Of a stretch of 6,507 nucleotides of DNA, positions 1 to 6,344 are shown piece after piece. Made by a program: the position numbers and the translations under genes. The stretch is from Clostridia bacterium (GTDB lineage: Bacteria; Bacillota; Clostridia; Christensenellales; UBA1242), in NCBI GenBank assembly GCA_017618475.1, contig JAFZUF010000047.1:1-6507 (forward strand), written 5' to 3'. Within the stretch, counting starts at the first letter, position 1, and each line of letters starts with the position of its first letter. The notes beneath the pieces are model-generated. The model was given only the letters and a program-made list of their open reading frames with translations, searched no databases and was not told the origin of the DNA.

Positions 1-2
1 AG

Positions 3-1952
3 GGCAAAAATTACGATAACGGCGGTGAACAACGCAGTGCGATGGATCGTCGCGCCTTGTTACGTCGTGGCATTATTGAAGAACAAGAAATTGAAGAACG
101 TATGTTGACACGCGTTTTCCGTACCAAGAAAAGTAAAGAAAATGATACCAAAGTCAAAGTTGAAAAATCTAATATTGTGGTGATCGATGGTGATGATTTG
201 ACGATTAAGACTTTGTCAGAAAAAATTGGTAAGCCGGTTAATCAAATTATTAAGCAATTAATGGTGCTCGGTGAAATGTGCACAATTAATAGTGTGATTG
301 ATTTTGATACCGCATCGTTGGTGTCCGATGAATTTGGTGTTAAATTAGAGCGCAGCAACAAAAAGACTTCGGAAGAAATGGTAACGGCGTTACACAAGGT
401 TGACGAAAACGACGAACACTTACAACCGCGTCCACCAGTAGTAACCGTGATGGGACACGTCGACCATGGTAAAACAACCTTACTTGATCGTATTCGTCAC
501 AGTTCAGTAGCAGCGGGCGAAAGTGGTGGTATTACTCAACATATTGGTGCTTACCAGGTGGAAGTGGCGGGTAACCGTAAAATTACCTTCATGGATACTC
601 CGGGGCATGCAGCGTTTGATAAGATGCGCGCACGTGGTGCTAAAATTACCGATATTGCGATTTTGATTGTCGCTGGTGACGACGGCGTAATGCCACAGAC
701 TGTTGAAGCCATTCACCATATACAAAATCAAAACTTAGCCATGATTGTGGCTGTGACCAAGTGTGATAAACCTGAATTCAATTTGGATCGCGTCCGTACT
801 CAATTAAGTGAATATAACATTATTGGTGAAGAATGGGGCGGCAATACCATGATTATGCCAATTTCGGCGGTAACCGGCGAGGGTGTCGATAAGTTATTAG
901 AAATGATTTTGTTATTGGCGGATATTAACAATTATCGCGCTAATTATGATAAGGAAGCCAGTGGTGCCATTATTGAGGCCAAGATGGATCCGACCCGTGG
1001 GGCAGTGGTAACAATTTTAGTCCAGAACGGTACTTTGAAAGTGGGTGACACTTTGTTGGCGGGAACAACCAGTGGTAAAGTACGTGCGATGAAAGATGAT
1101 CGTGGCCGTACCATTAAAACTGCAACACCAGGTACGCCAGTACAGGTAATTGGTTTTACCGAAGTGCCGACCGCCGGTGTTGACGTATATGTCGTTGATG
1201 AAAAATTGACCAAACAAGTTGTATCAGAACGTAAGAACAAAGAAAAGATTATGAAAGCTGGCATGGGTAAATCTCTTGATGGTTTCGATCCATTGGCGGC
1301 AATGAAGGCAACCGATAAAAAACAATTAAACATCATCTTAAAAGCGGATGTATCGGGCAGTTTGGAAGCAATTGAACAAACTTTGGCAAATATTCAAAGT
1401 GACGAAGTGAGCGTCAGTGTCATCGCCAAAGGCGTGGGTGCCGTTAATGATAACGATTTGGATTTAGCTTCGGTAACCGATGCGTTGGTGATTGCTTTTA
1501 ACGTTAAGACTAATTCAACGATTCAAAAAAATGCGGATCGTTTGAAAGTTAAAATTTATCCGTTTGATGTGATTTATGAATTGTTTGATTTTGTTACCGA
1601 ACGCATGGTGCGGATGTTTACACCACAATTTGAAATTGAACATTATGGTAAGGTGGAAGTTCGTGCTTTGTTTAAGAGTTCGTCAGCAGGACAAATTGCT
1701 GGTTGTCACGTGTTGGATGGTAAAGTCATGCGTAATGCTACTGTGCTTTTAATGCGTGGCAAGACCGAAGTTGGCAAATATCAAATTGAAAGTTTGAAGA
1801 TTAAAACTGATGACCAAAAAGAAGTGTTGAAAGGGGCAGATTGCGGTATCAAATTAAAAGATGCGCCGGAATTGAAAGTTGGGGATGTGTTTGATGTGAT
1901 TGGTGAAAAACAATTACCGATCATCTTCAATGGTAAGGAGTACAAGTTCTAA
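3..1952 (+). CDS. infB: Translation initiation factor IF-2, 5'-partial
   Basis: This GTPase brings initiator fMet-tRNA to the 30S subunit and promotes 50S joining. The frame is open to the window edge (13 codons before the ATG at 42), and that ATG has no convincing Shine-Dalgarno, so the true start most likely lies upstream; residues below count from the ATG at 42. An IF2_N-type domain spans about 44-104. The G domain follows, with G1 GHVDHGKT (138-145), G2 GITQHIGAY (163-171) and G3 DTPGH (185-189). Its G4 is TKCD (239-242), where the family normally has NKxD, and G5 is SAVTGEG (275-281). Domain II lies near 305-390, the linker helix and domain III near 395-525. The C-terminal fMet-tRNA-binding domain near 530-620 contains the typical GQIAGCHV segment with Cys555. 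The 649 visible residues cover everything except the variable N-terminus. It leads the visible operon and its stop codon lies 1 base before rbfA. Identification is certain; only the start is unknown. Confidence 0.97.
   Translation, partial: GKNYDNGGEQRSAMDRRALLRRGIIEEQEIEERMLTRVFRTKKSKENDTKVKVEKSNIVVIDGDDLTIKTLSEKIGKPVNQIIKQLMVLGEMCTINSVIDFDTASLVSDEFGVKLERSNKKTSEEMVTALHKVDENDEHLQPRPPVVTVMGHVDHGKTTLLDRIRHSSVAAGESGGITQHIGAYQVEVAGNRKITFMDTPGHAAFDKMRARGAKITDIAILIVAGDDGVMPQTVEAIHHIQNQNLAMIVAVTKCDKPEFNLDRVRTQLSEYNIIGEEWGGNTMIMPISAVTGEGVDKLLEMILLLADINNYRANYDKEASGAIIEAKMDPTRGAVVTILVQNGTLKVGDTLLAGTTSGKVRAMKDDRGRTIKTATPGTPVQVIGFTEVPTAGVDVYVVDEKLTKQVVSERKNKEKIMKAGMGKSLDGFDPLAAMKATDKKQLNIILKADVSGSLEAIEQTLANIQSDEVSVSVIAKGVGAVNDNDLDLASVTDALVIAFNVKTNSTIQKNADRLKVKIYPFDVIYELFDFVTERMVRMFTPQFEIEHYGKVEVRALFKSSSAGQIAGCHVLDGKVMRNATVLLMRGKTEVGKYQIESLKIKTDDQKEVLKGADCGIKLKDAPELKVGDVFDVIGEKQLPIIFNGKEYKF
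1935..1940 (+). promoter_or_regulatory. Shine-Dalgarno that decides the rbfA start
   Basis: AAGGAG lies inside the last codons of infB, 13 bases before the ATG at 1954. The spacing is on the long side. The alternative in-frame ATGs at 1900 and 1930 have no Shine-Dalgarno and would add residues not typical of RbfA, so 1954 is preferred. Confidence 0.6.
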
Positions 1953-1953
1953 G

Positions 1954-2280
1954 ATGAGAAGTATTGCCAAGGAACGAATCAACGCTGATTTATATCGTGC
2001 GCTGTCAAATATTTTAATGACCAAGGTTAATAATCGTGCATTACAAGGTGCTACGATTTTACGTACGGAATTAAGTGCTGACGGCAGCGTGTGTGACATA
2101 TATGTTACTGACCATTTGGCGGAGTTTCGTCAAGCAACGGGGTTCTTTCGTAGTGAGACAGCAAAAGTAATTAATTTACGTCGGATGCCACGTCTTGTTT
2201 TATTCAAGACAAAGGGCAAGAAAATGCTGACAGAGTTAACGAATTATTGGTTGAACTTGCAAGGAGTAAAAAATGATTAA
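1954..2280 (+). CDS. rbfA: Ribosome-binding factor A
   Basis: RbfA is a small KH-like protein that binds the immature 30S subunit and assists 16S rRNA 5'-end and neck maturation in the cytoplasm. The 108-residue product has the family layout. An N-terminal basic helix (KERINADLYRALSNIL, residues 6-21) is followed by TILRTELSADGSVCDIYV (34-51), matching the family's 'V.LS.D...A.VYV' strand pattern. The hallmark GFFRSETAKVINLRRMPRLV (63-82) matches 'GfLRseLa..l.lR..P.L'. It is slightly shorter than the B. subtilis (about 117) and E. coli (133) proteins, and the C-terminal end is basic rather than carrying the usual Asp-rich dimer motif. I chose the ATG at 1954, one base after the infB stop, because it matches the family N-terminus and follows AAGGAG; upstream in-frame ATGs at 1900 and 1930 lie within infB. 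Its end overlaps nrnA by 8 bases, which suggests translational coupling. Confidence 0.92.
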   Translation: MRSIAKERINADLYRALSNILMTKVNNRALQGATILRTELSADGSVCDIYVTDHLAEFRQATGFFRSETAKVINLRRMPRLVLFKTKGKKMLTELTNYWLNLQGVKND

Positions 2281-3250
2281 ATTGGAAACCGAAATTGAGC
2301 AAATCAAAAACTTGATTAACGGTGCGAAAACTATTGCGGTAGTAGGACACCATAATCCTGATGGTGATTGTATTGGGTGTTGTGTGGCCATGGCGGAATG
2401 GTTAGAAGGTAAAGGAAAAGATGTTGCTATTTTTGCTGATGGCGATCTTTCTGAAAAGTTTTTTTACATGGAAAAAGCTCGTACATTTAATATTCATGCC
2501 GACAAAGAACACTTTGATTTATTAATCGTGTTGGATTTAAGCGATATTGATCGTTTAGGTGCGTGGTGTGGTTTGGTGGATAAGGCTGATAAAATCATTG
2601 TGATTGACCACCACGTGAAACCAAATTTCAAGCCGGCAGACGTGTTGGTTGATATGCCACAGTTTGCCAGCACTGGTGAAATTATTTATCAATTATTTGA
2701 ACTGTTGAAAGTTAAAATTACTTTGGAAATTGCTACTGCTTTGTACACAAGTATTGCTTGCGACACCGGTTGTTTCTTGTTTTCAAATACAACCGCTTAT
2801 ACGCACCACGTGGCGGAAGCTTTAATGCAAAAACAAAAAATTGATATTGAAACAATAAACTTTAAAAACTTCCGTGCTTATAATCGCGCCAATATTCCGT
2901 TGATTGATTATGTGTTAAAAAATATGGAATTTGAATTTGACGGTCGTTTATCGATTACAGTGTTGCCTTACAAGGTGGTTAAAAAGTGGGGCTTAAATTA
3001 TGAATCACGTCATGGCTTATTCAAATACGCAACCGATGCGAATGGTGTAATTTGTAGTATCTTTATTACTGAATTAGAGAAGGGCGAATTCAATATTTCA
3101 TTGCGCAGCTTAGGAAAAATTGACGTGGCAAAAATTGCTCAAAAAATTAATGGTGGCGGACACCGTAACGCCAGTGGTGCTACATTTAAAGGCTCACAAA
3201 AACAATTAATTAAAATTTTGTTGACGGAATTCGCGAAGGTGATTGATTAA
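2273..3250 (+). CDS. nrnA: DHH/DHHA1 phosphoesterase, bifunctional oligoribonuclease/pAp phosphatase type
   Basis: NrnA-type enzymes use Mn2+ to degrade 2-5 nt RNAs and to dephosphorylate 3'-phosphoadenosine 5'-phosphate; some relatives hydrolyse cyclic-dinucleotide products such as pApA. The 325 residues match the usual length (about 310-325). Motif I is GHHNPDGD (25-32), motif II centres on Asp88 (IVLDLSD), motif III is the signature DHH at 112-114, and motif IV is CDTG with Asp164. The C-terminal DHHA1 domain carries the substrate-binding GGGH at 294-297 followed by RNASGA. All metal ligands therefore look intact. Motif I ends GC where most family members have GS, a small deviation. AAGGAG at 2261-2266, six bases before the ATG at 2273, fixes the start. 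The gene sits between rbfA and truB, its usual place in many Bacillota and related bacteria. Sequence alone does not separate NrnA from c-di-AMP/pApA-specific relatives; DHH/DHHA1 membership is certain, the exact substrate is inferred. Confidence 0.92.
   Translation: MIKLETEIEQIKNLINGAKTIAVVGHHNPDGDCIGCCVAMAEWLEGKGKDVAIFADGDLSEKFFYMEKARTFNIHADKEHFDLLIVLDLSDIDRLGAWCGLVDKADKIIVIDHHVKPNFKPADVLVDMPQFASTGEIIYQLFELLKVKITLEIATALYTSIACDTGCFLFSNTTAYTHHVAEALMQKQKIDIETINFKNFRAYNRANIPLIDYVLKNMEFEFDGRLSITVLPYKVVKKWGLNYESRHGLFKYATDANGVICSIFITELEKGEFNISLRSLGKIDVAKIAQKINGGGHRNASGATFKGSQKQLIKILLTEFAKVID
3238..3243 (+). promoter_or_regulatory. Ribosome-binding site deciding the truB TTG start
   Basis: GGTGAT, within AAGGTGAT (3236-3243), complements the ATCACC part of the 16S rRNA 3' end. 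It ends 8 bases before the TTG at 3252 but abuts or overlaps the other candidate TTG at 3243. The frame has a TGA at 3240-3242, so no start further upstream is possible. Confidence 0.45.
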
Positions 3251-3251
3251 G

Positions 3252-3962
3252 TTGGACGGAATTATTAATCTTTGTAAACCGCGTGGTATGTCGTCGTTTA
3301 AAGCGCTAAGCATTGTTAAGCGACGTTTACAATTAAAAAAAGTTGGACACTTGGGTACATTGGACCCGGCGGCATGTGGGGTCTTGGTGTTGCTTTGTGG
3401 CCGGGCGACTAAACTTACTAATCAATTACACGCGTCAACCAAGGTTTATCGTACTTTGTTAATTTGGGGTGAAGAAACAGACACCTTGGACGGTGAGGGG
3501 CAAGTCATTAAGCATAGCGACGTGTTGCCAACAACGGAACAAATTCAAGCAGTCTTGCCAAGTATGGTTGGGGAAATTGAAATTGAAGTGCCCAAATTTA
3601 GTGCGGTACATATTCAAGGTAAGCGTGCTTATGAATTAGCACGACAAGGAATCGATTTCGTACCACCGACCAAAGTGGTGACTGTTACGCGCTTTGCAAT
3701 GTTGGATGCCGCGCAGTGTGAACGCGATTTAGCAGCGTTAAATGAACCATTTGAATTGCCGTTGCATTGCAGTTATTTTGAAATTGAATGCCAAACGGGA
3801 ACCTATATTCGCAGCTTAGCCAAAGTTTTGGCAACACGCTTAGGGACGCTGGCGACCGCTGACGTGATTATTCGTACGCGCGTGGGAGACTTTAGTTTGG
3901 CGAATACTTGTCAACTTGACAATGTGCAATTAGATGATTTACAACCAATTGGAGGAATTTAA
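3252..3962 (+). CDS. truB: tRNA pseudouridine(55) synthase TruB, short form
   Basis: TruB isomerises U55 to pseudouridine in the T-loop of nearly all tRNAs. From the TTG at 3252 the protein has 236 residues and opens MDGIINLCKPRGMSSF, the standard TruB N-terminus. The catalytic motif GHLGTLDPAACGVL (32-45) contains the nucleophile Asp38. VYRT (65-68, Tyr66), ETDTLDGEGQV (75-85), VPKFSAVHIQGKRAYELA (113-130) and TGTYIRSLA (182-190, Arg187) are all typical. The alternative TTG at 3243 adds only MIK; no ATG or GTG start is available because TGA at 3240-3242 closes the frame. TruB proteins commonly exceed 290 residues because of a C-terminal PUA-like domain; this one ends about 22 residues after VGDFSL, so that domain is absent or reduced to a stub. 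The gene begins one base after the nrnA stop and ends one base before the next gene. Function is secure; the short C-terminus is a real feature of this reading frame. Confidence 0.93.
   Translation: MDGIINLCKPRGMSSFKALSIVKRRLQLKKVGHLGTLDPAACGVLVLLCGRATKLTNQLHASTKVYRTLLIWGEETDTLDGEGQVIKHSDVLPTTEQIQAVLPSMVGEIEIEVPKFSAVHIQGKRAYELARQGIDFVPPTKVVTVTRFAMLDAAQCERDLAALNEPFELPLHCSYFEIECQTGTYIRSLAKVLATRLGTLATADVIIRTRVGDFSLANTCQLDNVQLDDLQPIGGI
3951..3955 (+). promoter_or_regulatory. Shine-Dalgarno that decides the start at 3964
   Basis: GGAGG lies inside the last truB codons, 8 bases before the ATG at 3964. It is the strongest ribosome-binding site in the window and argues against the in-frame upstream ATG at 3934, which lies deeper inside truB. 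Confidence 0.75.
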
Positions 3963-3963
3963 G

Positions 3964-4779
3964 ATGGTACGTTTTGGTCCAGCAGGTAACGATATTAAAT
4001 TTTATGCGGACGGTAATCAATCCAGTGTGGATGCACCGCGTTGGTTGGCGGGTATGGGTTTAAATGCTTACGAAATCAGTTTTGGTCGTGGTATTCGTAT
4101 GACGGATAAAACCGCACAAGTGATTGGTGCGCAAGCTGCTACACACGGTGTAAAAATTTCGGTTCATGCACCATATTACATTAATTTAGCAAACACCGAA
4201 AACTTAGAAAAAAATTACCATTACATAAAACGCAGTTTAGAATTGTTAGCGATAATGGGTGGCAATCGTTTGGTGGTGCATACCGGTTGTCAAATGCAAA
4301 TGACACGGGAAGTTGCGTTAGCAAATTGTCGACAAAGCTTGCAAATTGTTTTGCAACGCTTAAAAGATGATGGCTTTAATGATTATTGGTTGTGCCTTGA
4401 AACAATGGGTAAATATACCCAAATTGGCAATCTAGACGAAATTTGCGACTTGTGTGCGCTTGACCCGCAACATTTAATGCCGACCGTTGATTTAGGTCAT
4501 ATGAATTGTTTGGCACAAGGTAACATGAATTTAGAACATGTTTTCAAACAATTAGAAAAGTTTCCGCAAGTGCATTTTCATGTATCCTTTATTGAGTACG
4601 GTATTAAAGGTGAAATTCGGCATTTAACCTTGGCGGACAAACAATATGGTTTTGATTTGGAAGTGGTTATGCAACTGTTACACAAACGTCCAGGTGACGA
4701 CGTTGTGATTTCGGAAAGCGATAGTATCATGGCGCAAGACAGTGTAAAACTGCGGGATTTTTATTTGCAACAAAACTAA
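3964..4779 (+). CDS. Endonuclease IV-like TIM-barrel protein (AP endonuclease family 2)
   Basis: The 271 residues look like the Bacillota 'deoxyribonuclease IV' branch of the xylose isomerase-like TIM-barrel superfamily. The start MVRFGPAGND and the segments DAPRWLAGMGLNAYEI (23-38) and FGRGI (40-44) are typical of that branch. Metal-site candidates matching E. coli Nfo are His68 (SVHAPY), His106 (VVHTG), Glu146 (CLETMG), Asp176 and His179 (VDLGHMN), His206 (FHVSF) and Glu251 (ISESD). The loop supplying the Asp229/His231 pair in Nfo reads GEIRHLT (216-222) here, with a His but no evident Asp two residues before it. True Nfo enzymes cut 5' of abasic sites with three zinc ions; whether this branch does so is uncertain. 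No signal peptide is seen, so it is cytoplasmic. It starts one base after the truB stop with a strong GGAGG, so it is very likely co-transcribed, in a position often held by ribF. A sugar-isomerase-like role remains possible. Confidence 0.8.
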   Translation: MVRFGPAGNDIKFYADGNQSSVDAPRWLAGMGLNAYEISFGRGIRMTDKTAQVIGAQAATHGVKISVHAPYYINLANTENLEKNYHYIKRSLELLAIMGGNRLVVHTGCQMQMTREVALANCRQSLQIVLQRLKDDGFNDYWLCLETMGKYTQIGNLDEICDLCALDPQHLMPTVDLGHMNCLAQGNMNLEHVFKQLEKFPQVHFHVSFIEYGIKGEIRHLTLADKQYGFDLEVVMQLLHKRPGDDVVISESDSIMAQDSVKLRDFYLQQN

Positions 4780-4794
4780 GAAGTGTAATATACT
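4765..4794 (+). promoter_or_regulatory. Candidate sigma-A promoter before the surface protein gene
   Basis: TTGCAA (4765-4770, 4 of 6 to TTGACA) and TATACT (4789-4794, 5 of 6 to TATAAT) are separated by 18 bases. Transcription would begin near 4800-4802, only a few bases before the ATG at 4806. The -35 lies within the end of the preceding gene. In A+T-rich DNA such matches arise by chance, so this is tentative. Confidence 0.35.
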
Positions 4795-4805
4795 AATCGT
4801 GAGCA

Positions 4806-6344
4806 ATGGGGGATACAAAAGCGAAACTGTTACGTCGTGGCTTAATGATTGCCCGTATTTTTGCGGCCGCTTTAAGTGGTATCTTTTTTGCTGTTGCTTT
4901 GTCACAAATTTTGTTTTTCCAAAATATTAAAATTTCTTTTCAAACCGGTGTTGATGCGCAACAAATATCAACCATGGAAATGAAAAAAGGTACCAATGTT
5001 GATTTACCAACACCATTAAAGCCTGGTTCATATTTTATGGGATTGTCTTTATCACCGAACAGTGCGGAATTTTTGGAAAATTCAACAGGTTTGATGAAAG
5101 ACACTACTTTATATGCGGTTTGGGATGGTGCGGAAAAGTATGCGGTCTTATCAGTTAATGGTGTAACTCTGAAAGAAGTAAATATTTTTGATACCAGTGT
5201 GGAAGGTTTAACTGCTGACGAATTAAACTATGGAAAGTTTGGTAATGATAGTTGGCGCGTTTTAGATGATTATGCGCAGGATAATCCAAATGTAGTTTTG
5301 GGAAAAGGACGGTATGGCCAAACTGTTGACCTTTATAATAATTTTTCACGCTTTAAAGGTTGGCGCTATTTAAATGCTTACAACACTTATAATGATTTAT
5401 TGTACGAACAAAATGAAAGCGGTGTAGCGAATACATGGACTTGGGTCCAAAGAGATGAAAAAAGTAATATTATTAGTGAAACTGTAATTACTGATTCAAA
5501 TCGCTTTTACCCACCGAATTACCGTACAACTTTTACAGCATTATTGGATTATCGCTGGGTTAGTGTTTGGTTATATGACAAAGGCGAAAAATATGACCAA
5601 TACAGTTTTCAGCTAGGGGAAGATGTAACGTTACCAGTTTTTAATAATGATGAAACGGCGCATTTTTCACACTGGGAAATTAAAGCAGACCACTTGAAAG
5701 CTTATATTAATAATGACGAACAACCGGCACTGGCTACATTGGTTAATCGTGTAAAAAAACGTTATGCTGCTGGTGAAAAATTAACGATTGATCCATTGTG
5801 GTATTATTATGGTAACACTTTGATGCCACGTGGAACACAAGATAAAGAACTGGTTGTTGTTTTAAAAATGAATGCAGTTTATTGGGATGATGTTACTGTT
5901 TATAAATATTCTGTGCAGCCGTTTACTGATACTGATTCCGGTTCAACCTATAAAAATTTTAGTAACATTGGTGAAAACAATTTAAGCGTGGAAAATCCCG
6001 TTGCTTATGATGAAGTGGGAAATTGTTTGTGGTTATATCGTGATCCGCAAATTGCAAGTTATGAATTTTATGATCACAATGGTGTCTATCATAATTTCAG
6101 TGTTTATGACTTAGAACAACAAACAAACGGCAGTATTGCGATTGGAGAAAATGTAACGTTACTGGGTGAAGAAATTTATTTTAATAACGACTGGGGCATT
6201 AACGTCATGGTTAATTACCAATCTTCAACAAAAAATGTGACGGTTAAATTTACATATGGTGATGATTTGTATGTTTTACCGGATTATCGTTACATAAGTA
6301 CTTATACGGACACCTTAAAAAAAACGTATTGGCAGTACTTTTGA
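4806..6344 (+). CDS. Exported or membrane-anchored InlB B-repeat protein, frame interrupted at 6342
   Basis: No specific function is recognised. The visible 512 residues begin with a basic stretch (KAKLLRR, 5-11) and a hydrophobic segment at about 12-38 that can serve as a signal anchor or a signal peptide (AVA at 29-31 is a possible cleavage site). The rest is extracytoplasmic in style: rich in Tyr, Asn, Asp and Trp, with degenerate Listeria-Bacteroides (InlB B / Flg_new) modules such as KGTNVDLPTPLKPGSYFMG (61-79) ending DTTLYAVWDG (99-108). Related modules lie near 165-251, 252-360 and from 477 on. Such repeats form small beta-rich modules in adhesins. No LPXTG signal is visible, but the C-terminus is outside the window. 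The TGA at 6342-6344 follows an eight-A run and truncates the fourth module, whose second half is in the next frame (6319-6507), so the intact gene is longer. There is no clear Shine-Dalgarno before 4806; the in-frame ATG at 4845 would cut into the hydrophobic segment. G+C is visibly lower than in the operon. Confidence 0.75.
   Translation: MGDTKAKLLRRGLMIARIFAAALSGIFFAVALSQILFFQNIKISFQTGVDAQQISTMEMKKGTNVDLPTPLKPGSYFMGLSLSPNSAEFLENSTGLMKDTTLYAVWDGAEKYAVLSVNGVTLKEVNIFDTSVEGLTADELNYGKFGNDSWRVLDDYAQDNPNVVLGKGRYGQTVDLYNNFSRFKGWRYLNAYNTYNDLLYEQNESGVANTWTWVQRDEKSNIISETVITDSNRFYPPNYRTTFTALLDYRWVSVWLYDKGEKYDQYSFQLGEDVTLPVFNNDETAHFSHWEIKADHLKAYINNDEQPALATLVNRVKKRYAAGEKLTIDPLWYYYGNTLMPRGTQDKELVVVLKMNAVYWDDVTVYKYSVQPFTDTDSGSTYKNFSNIGENNLSVENPVAYDEVGNCLWLYRDPQIASYEFYDHNGVYHNFSVYDLEQQTNGSIAIGENVTLLGEEIYFNNDWGINVMVNYQSSTKNVTVKFTYGDDLYVLPDYRYISTYTDTLKKTYWQYF
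4839..4919 (+). other. N-terminal hydrophobic segment (signal anchor or signal peptide)
   Basis: Residues 12-38 of the surface protein form a hydrophobic stretch (IARIFAAALSGIFFAVALSQ within it) preceded by KAKLLRR. The positive-inside pattern suggests the downstream part is exported. The RR pair lacks the surrounding Tat consensus, so Sec export is more likely. Confidence 0.7.
4929..5126 (+). repeat. InlB B-type module 1 (protein level)
   Basis: Residues 42-107 follow the module pattern: strand KISF, then GTNVDLPTPLKPG, then the 'F.GW'-equivalent YFMGLSL, then DTTLYAVW. The glycine and the closing DTTLYAVW are the best-conserved part; the central Trp is replaced. Confidence 0.65.
5298..5558 (+). 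repeat. InlB B-type module 2 (degenerate, with insertion)
   Basis: Residues 165-251 show GRYGQTVDLYNNFSRFKGWR (168-187), matching 'G..v.L......F.GW', and close with NYRTTFTALLDYRW (238-251). The loop between them is expanded relative to a typical module of about 65-70 residues. Confidence 0.5.
5559..5885 (+). repeat. InlB B-type module 3 (degenerate, with insertion)
   Basis: Residues 252-360 contain LGEDVTLPVFNNDETAHFSH (270-289) followed by W, then YAAGEKLTIDP (320-330) and a closing LVVVLKMNAVYW (349-360). The order of elements matches the module, with an inserted loop around 295-318. Confidence 0.5.
6317..6324 (+). other. Eight-A tract at the frame break
   Basis: TTAAAAAAAACG holds the longest homopolymer I find in the window. 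Upstream coding uses one frame and downstream coding the +1 frame. Seven A instead of eight would give Leu-Lys-Lys-Arg and join the two halves of the protein. Confidence 0.8.

Noticed and set aside
944..1336. 130-codon open frame on the minus strand inside infB
   Set aside because: It lies wholly opposite a strongly conserved part of IF2, has no ribosome-binding site and resembles no known family; it is a shadow of the coding strand. Shorter minus-strand frames at 504-731, 4678-4905 and 5155-5349 were dropped for the same reason.
3243..3251. TTG at 3243 as the truB start
   Set aside because: The only plausible ribosome-binding sequence (3236-3243) abuts or overlaps it, and the family N-terminus begins at the TTG at 3252. 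The difference is only three residues, so it cannot be fully excluded.
58..4841. A 14-base exact match (58-71 and 4828-4841) between infB and the start of the surface protein gene
   Set aside because: Both copies encode the same short peptide Leu-Arg-Arg-Gly in frame, and one such match is not surprising in a window of this size; no flanking similarity extends it.
4810..4850. Twin-arginine (Tat) signal at the RR of the surface protein
   Set aside because: The context LLRRGLMIAR lacks the rest of the Tat consensus, and the following segment is more hydrophobic than typical Tat signals; Sec-type export fits better.
6312..6330. Classical programmed -1 ribosomal frameshift at the A run
   Set aside because: The needed change is +1 (or -2); the -1 frame stops at 6368-6370 and carries no repeat. 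Transcriptional slippage or an indel fits better.
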